NCBI GenBank assembly: GCA_903866275.1
Contig: CAIPMU010000002.1
Location: 62,001-126,000, forward strand
Source of the DNA: Vampirovibrio chlorellavorus
GTDB lineage: Bacteria; Cyanobacteriota; Vampirovibrionia; Vampirovibrionales; Vampirovibrionaceae
Length of the DNA: 64,000 bases
Reading direction: 5' to 3'
A program made the position numbers and the translations under genes. The notes beneath the pieces were generated by a model. It was not told the DNA's origin. It searched no databases and was given only the letters and a program-made list of their open reading frames with translations. Positions 60,755 to 64,000 of this stretch are shown here, piece by piece; positions within the stretch are counted from its first letter, which is position 1, and the number at the start of each line of letters is the position of its first letter.

Positions 60755-61897
60755 TTAGTCAGTTCCGTGGTTTTTCAGGGCGATCTTCATGGCGTCCCCG
60801 GCTTCCACCTTCTGCAGGGCTGCTTCAAAGCGGGCCATGGGTAAAATATCGGTAATCAGCGGGCGGGGGTCAATTTGCAGACTGCTCAGTAATTCAAGCG
60901 CCGCTTTAAAATGAGTGGGCGTATGATGAAACGAGCTGACCAGCTTGATCTCATCGTAGTGCAAGCGCCGGGTGTCTAGCTGAATCGACGATCCGCTGGG
61001 ACAGCCACCAAAGAGATTGACTGTGCCCCCTTTTCGTACCAGTGCAATGGCTTTTTCCCAGGTTTGCGGGGTGCCGATGGCTTCAATCACCACGTCAAAC
61101 CCGCGACCATCCGGGGTGGTGTTTTGACGGATGGTCTCCGTTTCCGGCGTGTCGTGCAGATTGACCAGCGCATCGGCCAGCCCAAAATTCTGAGCGAGGG
61201 CCAGTTTGTGGGGATTGCGGGCAATCGCGGTCACATGGGCGCCCTTTAGCTTGGCGGCTCGCACCATGAGTTGCCCAATCGGCCCCAGGCCCATCACGGC
61301 CACCCGATCGCCGGGAGAAATATGTGCCTGAGCCAGACCATGCAGGCAGACCGCCAGAGGTTCACTGAAGGCGGCCACTTCAAAAGGCAGGTGATCCGGG
61401 ATGTGATAGGTGTTGTAGCGGGCAATTTGGGCAGGCACCCGGATAAATTCGGCATAGGCCCCGTTCAGCAGATCCAGATGATCGCAGAGGTTGGTTTGCC
61501 CTTTGCCGCAGTAGTAGCAGTTGTAGCAGGGTGCCGAGTTGGCGGAAACGACCCGATCGCCGACGGCAAAGCGGCCTTCCTCTCCGGGAAAGACCTCTGC
61601 CACCGTTCCGGCGAATTCATGCCCAAACGGCGAGGGCAAATGTTTCAGAAGCACAGGATGACCCCGGCGATAGCACTTTACATCTGTGCCGCAAGTGAGC
61701 GCGGTTTCGACTCGAACCAGCAGTTCGCCCGGCTCCAGAACGGGAATGGGTGTTTCCTCGTAGCGCACCACGTTGGGCTCATAAAAGAGCGCCGCCTGCA
61801 TGGTAGAAGCCGTTGTCGAGGCATTCATGGTTGCCTTCGACGACTGGGCAACTTCGAGGGGGAGGAGGCTGGGGGCCTTGTCTGCTGGTGATTTCAT
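60755..61897 (-). CDS. Zinc-dependent alcohol dehydrogenase family protein (second of pair)
   Basis: 380 residues in the medium-chain dehydrogenase fold. Catalytic zinc ligands are seen in ALTCGTDVKCYRRGHP and in GHEFAGTVAE. The structural-zinc loop is CYNCYYCGKGQTNLCD, and the NAD site is VAVMGLGPIGQLMVRAAKLKG. It resembles sorbitol or threonine dehydrogenases. A 40-residue N-terminal extension is not part of the fold. The start overlaps the stop of the upstream partner gene by four bases. The substrate is not readable; a sugar or polyol alcohol is likely. Confidence 0.92.
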   Translation of the reverse strand: MKSPADKAPSLLPLEVAQSSKATMNASTTASTMQAALFYEPNVVRYEETPIPVLEPGELLVRVETALTCGTDVKCYRRGHPVLLKHLPSPFGHEFAGTVAEVFPGEEGRFAVGDRVVSANSAPCYNCYYCGKGQTNLCDHLDLLNGAYAEFIRVPAQIARYNTYHIPDHLPFEVAAFSEPLAVCLHGLAQAHISPGDRVAVMGLGPIGQLMVRAAKLKGAHVTAIARNPHKLALAQNFGLADALVNLHDTPETETIRQNTTPDGRGFDVVIEAIGTPQTWEKAIALVRKGGTVNLFGGCPSGSSIQLDTRRLHYDEIKLVSSFHHTPTHFKAALELLSSLQIDPRPLITDILPMARFEAALQKVEAGDAMKIALKNHGTD

Positions 61898-62937
61898 TCG
61901 GCTTCTCCCATGCCCACAAAGACCTTGATGGCCTGTCCACTGCGATACAGCTCAAAGGCTTCTCCAATGTCCGCCAGTGGCAAGCGATGACTGACCAGTT
62001 GATCGACCTCAACCTTGTGCTGAAAAATCATCTGGGCGGCCTCTTGTAAGTCACAAAGCGCCGGGGAGTAGCTGGTGATCAGGTTAATCTCCCGGAAGTA
62101 GAGACGGCTGGGGTCGATGGCGGTGCCTGCGGGGGCGCTGGTGAAGACGATCAGGTTGCCCCCGTCGCGCACGGTGTTCAGCGCCAGTTCAATGGTTTTG
62201 GCATTCACGGCGGTTAAAAAGACGGTATCGACCTTGCCCAAGGGTACATGGCGATGGAGTGTTTCCTGCAGGCGATCGTTTTCCTGCGGGGCACTCAGAT
62301 TGAAAGCCTCCATCACAAAGCCGGCAGATTGTGCCAGCACGTTGCGGCTGGCGTCCAGATCCACGCCATATACGGCATAGCCATCATTCTGATAGACCTG
62401 AGCGGCCATCATGCCGATAAACCCCAGGCCTACAATCAGAACGGACCCGTTAATCTGCGTACCACCCCGACGGATGGCGCGCAAGACGCAGGCCAGTGGT
62501 TCCACGCAACTGGCTTCAGGCACAGAGACTGTATTTGGCACTTTGAAGGCGGTGTGCTTGAGATGCTCCTCGGTGAGCGCGATGTATTGGGCAAAGCCGC
62601 CGGGATTAAAGTTGGTGCTTTTGAACTGGCGGCACATCGACTCACTGTCATTGAGGCAGTAATGGCAGGTACGGCAGGGCGCATGGTGCGCGCTCACGAT
62701 GCAATCGCCCAGTGTCCAGCCGCTGGGGTGGTCGTCATCCAGCGCCTCGATAATGCCTACCATTTCATGGCCCAGTACGCTGCCCGGGTGGGCTTTCTGG
62801 TTCACAAACTTGTCCAGATCCGAGCCGCAAACCCCGCATCCCAGTACTTTCACGAGGGCGCCACGGGGGGGGAGGCTTGGAATGGGCATTTGGGCGAGCC
62901 CAATGCTGTAATCTTCTTCGATGCGAGCAATCATCAT
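61894..62937 (-). CDS. Zinc-dependent alcohol dehydrogenase family protein (first of pair)
   Basis: 347 residues, same fold as the downstream gene. Zinc ligands are in GCGVCGSDLDKFVNQ and GHEMVGIIEAL, the structural-zinc loop is CRTCHYCLNDSESMCR, and the NAD-binding loop is VLIVGLGFIGMMAAQVYQ. Its stop overlaps the next start (ATGA). The two genes are paralogues by general layout and probably act on related substrates or in successive steps of one pathway. Confidence 0.92.
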   Translation of the reverse strand: MMIARIEEDYSIGLAQMPIPSLPPRGALVKVLGCGVCGSDLDKFVNQKAHPGSVLGHEMVGIIEALDDDHPSGWTLGDCIVSAHHAPCRTCHYCLNDSESMCRQFKSTNFNPGGFAQYIALTEEHLKHTAFKVPNTVSVPEASCVEPLACVLRAIRRGGTQINGSVLIVGLGFIGMMAAQVYQNDGYAVYGVDLDASRNVLAQSAGFVMEAFNLSAPQENDRLQETLHRHVPLGKVDTVFLTAVNAKTIELALNTVRDGGNLIVFTSAPAGTAIDPSRLYFREINLITSYSPALCDLQEAAQMIFQHKVEVDQLVSHRLPLADIGEAFELYRSGQAIKVFVGMGEAE

Positions 62938-63094
62938 GGCCGTGAAGTCTCCAGAATCCTAAGTGCCAGCTGGTTTTGGGCGAACTCTTCCCAAAGCTCG
63001 GGTTTCCGGTGGGAAGGTGCTATCCTTAATAAAAACGCAAACTGCCCTGATTTGCCAAGTGCCAGCATCTACCCGCATCTAAAGGAGTCATTGA

Positions 63095-63580
63095 ATGATG
63101 GAAGCCTCGTCTGAATCCCCGTCGCCGGAAGTCCTTGCCGATGGCGCTTTGGCTGAAGTGTTGCAGAATGAGATTGTGAAAATTGGTGATTTGCGGCGCA
63201 ACCGGAATGCTCCTACACACTACGAGGGGATTTATCGGTATGAGGATCTGAAAACCATTGGTCCCGTTGTGTGTGACTGGTCGCTGGCCCTGGAGGCTGC
63301 TGGCTTTGTGGTGCACGGTAACCTGCAAGCCAATGTGGAACTGGAGTGTGTTCGTTGCCTGGCCCCGGTGGTCATTCCCGTGGCCTTGCAGATTGATGAG
63401 CGCTTTGTGTTTGACAGTTTTGTAGACCGCTCTGAGAAAGAAAAGGAGCTGCTCTCCGATGACTTTTATGAAGTGGTCGATGAAGAGGGCGAGCTGGATC
63501 TGAAAGATCTGGCCCATCAATGGCTGTTGCTGGAATCGGAGAATCACCCGCTTTGTGGCCGCGCCGAATGCCAGTTTTAG
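63095..63580 (+). CDS. yceD: YceD/DUF177 family protein (large-subunit rRNA accumulation)
   Basis: 161 residues from the first ATG (a second follows), with AAGGAG seven bases upstream. Family landmarks are VECVRCLAP-like ELECVRCLAPVVIP and the C-terminal LDLKDLAHQWLLLE and LCGRAECQF. The family is needed for 23S rRNA accumulation in E. coli and plants. rpmF follows 182 bases later, the classical pair. Confidence 0.93.
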   Translation: MMEASSESPSPEVLADGALAEVLQNEIVKIGDLRRNRNAPTHYEGIYRYEDLKTIGPVVCDWSLALEAAGFVVHGNLQANVELECVRCLAPVVIPVALQIDERFVFDSFVDRSEKEKELLSDDFYEVVDEEGELDLKDLAHQWLLLESENHPLCGRAECQF

Positions 63581-63762
63581 ACCATCGGGGATGATCAGTT
63601 GTTCCCCGTGCTTCTTCCGTGTACTATGACTTAATCTCACTTACGTTCCTGCACCTTGTTGCACCCTCTTGTGTCTGTGCAGTTTTTTTGTAAGAATCAT
63701 CGCTACGTCATTGTGTCCTGGATCTGCTCCGGCAGATCTGATCAACTAGAGGATTTACCCCC

Positions 63763-63957
63763 ATGCCCGTTCCCAAGAAGCGTGTTGGCCACTCCGATCA
63801 AGCTCACCGTCGTGCCAACTGGAAAGCTATCCTGTCTCAAGTGACCAACTGCCCGCACTGTGGTGTTGTGAATCGTCCTCACTGCCTGTGCACCAACTGC
63901 GGCTGGTACAAGGGTCGTGTGGTCAGCGAAAAGCTGCATGCGCATCACGAGCACTAG
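63763..63957 (+). CDS. rpmF: 50S ribosomal protein L32
   Basis: 64 residues, normal length. MPVPKKRVGHSDQAHRRANW is the family start, and a Cys cluster (CPHCGVV, CLCTNCGWYKGR) gives the zinc ribbon. AGAGGA lies nine bases before the ATG. In many bacteria plsX or acpP follows; the window ends 43 bases later. Confidence 0.96.
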   Translation: MPVPKKRVGHSDQAHRRANWKAILSQVTNCPHCGVVNRPHCLCTNCGWYKGRVVSEKLHAHHEH

Positions 63958-64000
63958 GCTCCAGTTTTTAAACAGAGACTCGTTTAGGTAAAGATCCACC

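Noticed and set aside
1-64000. CRISPR arrays, insertion sequences, prophage or integrases
   Set aside because: No regular spaced repeats, no transposase or integrase frames, and no terminal inverted repeats with target duplications were seen.

Overview
The window is chromosomal DNA of roughly even base composition. It is densely coded on both strands and shows no insertion sequence, prophage or CRISPR array. The gene content points to a non-photosynthetic, flagellated relative of the cyanobacteria (Vampirovibrionia/Melainabacteria, perhaps near Vampirovibrio). The pointers are an eleven-subunit, cyanobacterial-style complex I without NuoE, NuoF and NuoG, a DUF3326 protein otherwise typical of cyanobacteria and plastids, folate-dependent TrmFO, motAB, and no photosynthesis genes. 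The assignment is an inference from gene content; no 16S rRNA gene is present.

Layout. 1-3.2 kb: a cut-off hypothetical protein with a possible papain-like cysteine motif, a PlsC acyltransferase and a RecQ-like helicase that has lost its ATPase motifs. 3.5-5.5 kb: the flagellar stator pair motA-motB. 5.7-7.6 kb: an exported TPR protein. 7.8-19.1 kb: nuoA-B-C-D-H-I-J-K-L-M-N, closed by a strong terminator. 19.2-25.8 kb: trmFO, a small helical protein, a double-domain M16 protease, an HTH regulator and a small conserved-looking ORF. 26-32.7 kb: a lipoate-ligase-like protein, a GAF/HD-GYP protein with a broken active site, a two-gene ABC exporter and a cytoplasmic TPR protein. 32.7-40 kb: DUF3326, hpt, tilS, htrA and nadE. 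40-45.2 kb: an orphan N6-adenine methyltransferase, an AT-hook protein and the rpsR-ssb-rpsF cluster. 45.6-57.5 kb: a matrixin-like protein with an altered zinc motif, a cupin, an M23 peptidase, a polytopic membrane protein, a methyltransferase, an ankyrin protein, pckA, bioB and a Ser/Pro-rich protein. 57.8-64 kb: tRNA-Lys, purA, tRNA-Ser, a YvlD-like membrane protein, a tandem pair of zinc alcohol dehydrogenases, and yceD-rpmF.

How parts connect. Two sites match the flagellar sigma-28 promoter consensus (TAAA-N15-GCCGATAA) with exact spacing. One lies in front of the degenerate HD-GYP gene and one in front of the TPR gene at 31 kb. Together with motAB this suggests a motility regulon that includes a probable non-enzymatic c-di-GMP-type sensor and a TPR scaffold preceded by a 54-codon ORF. 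Two orphan intrinsic terminators, at 28.4 kb and 40.7 kb, follow structured stretches with no gene and are candidate small-RNA loci. Three proteins (left edge, ankyrin, Ser/Pro-rich) have the look of secreted effectors, which would fit a predatory or host-associated life, but this is speculative.
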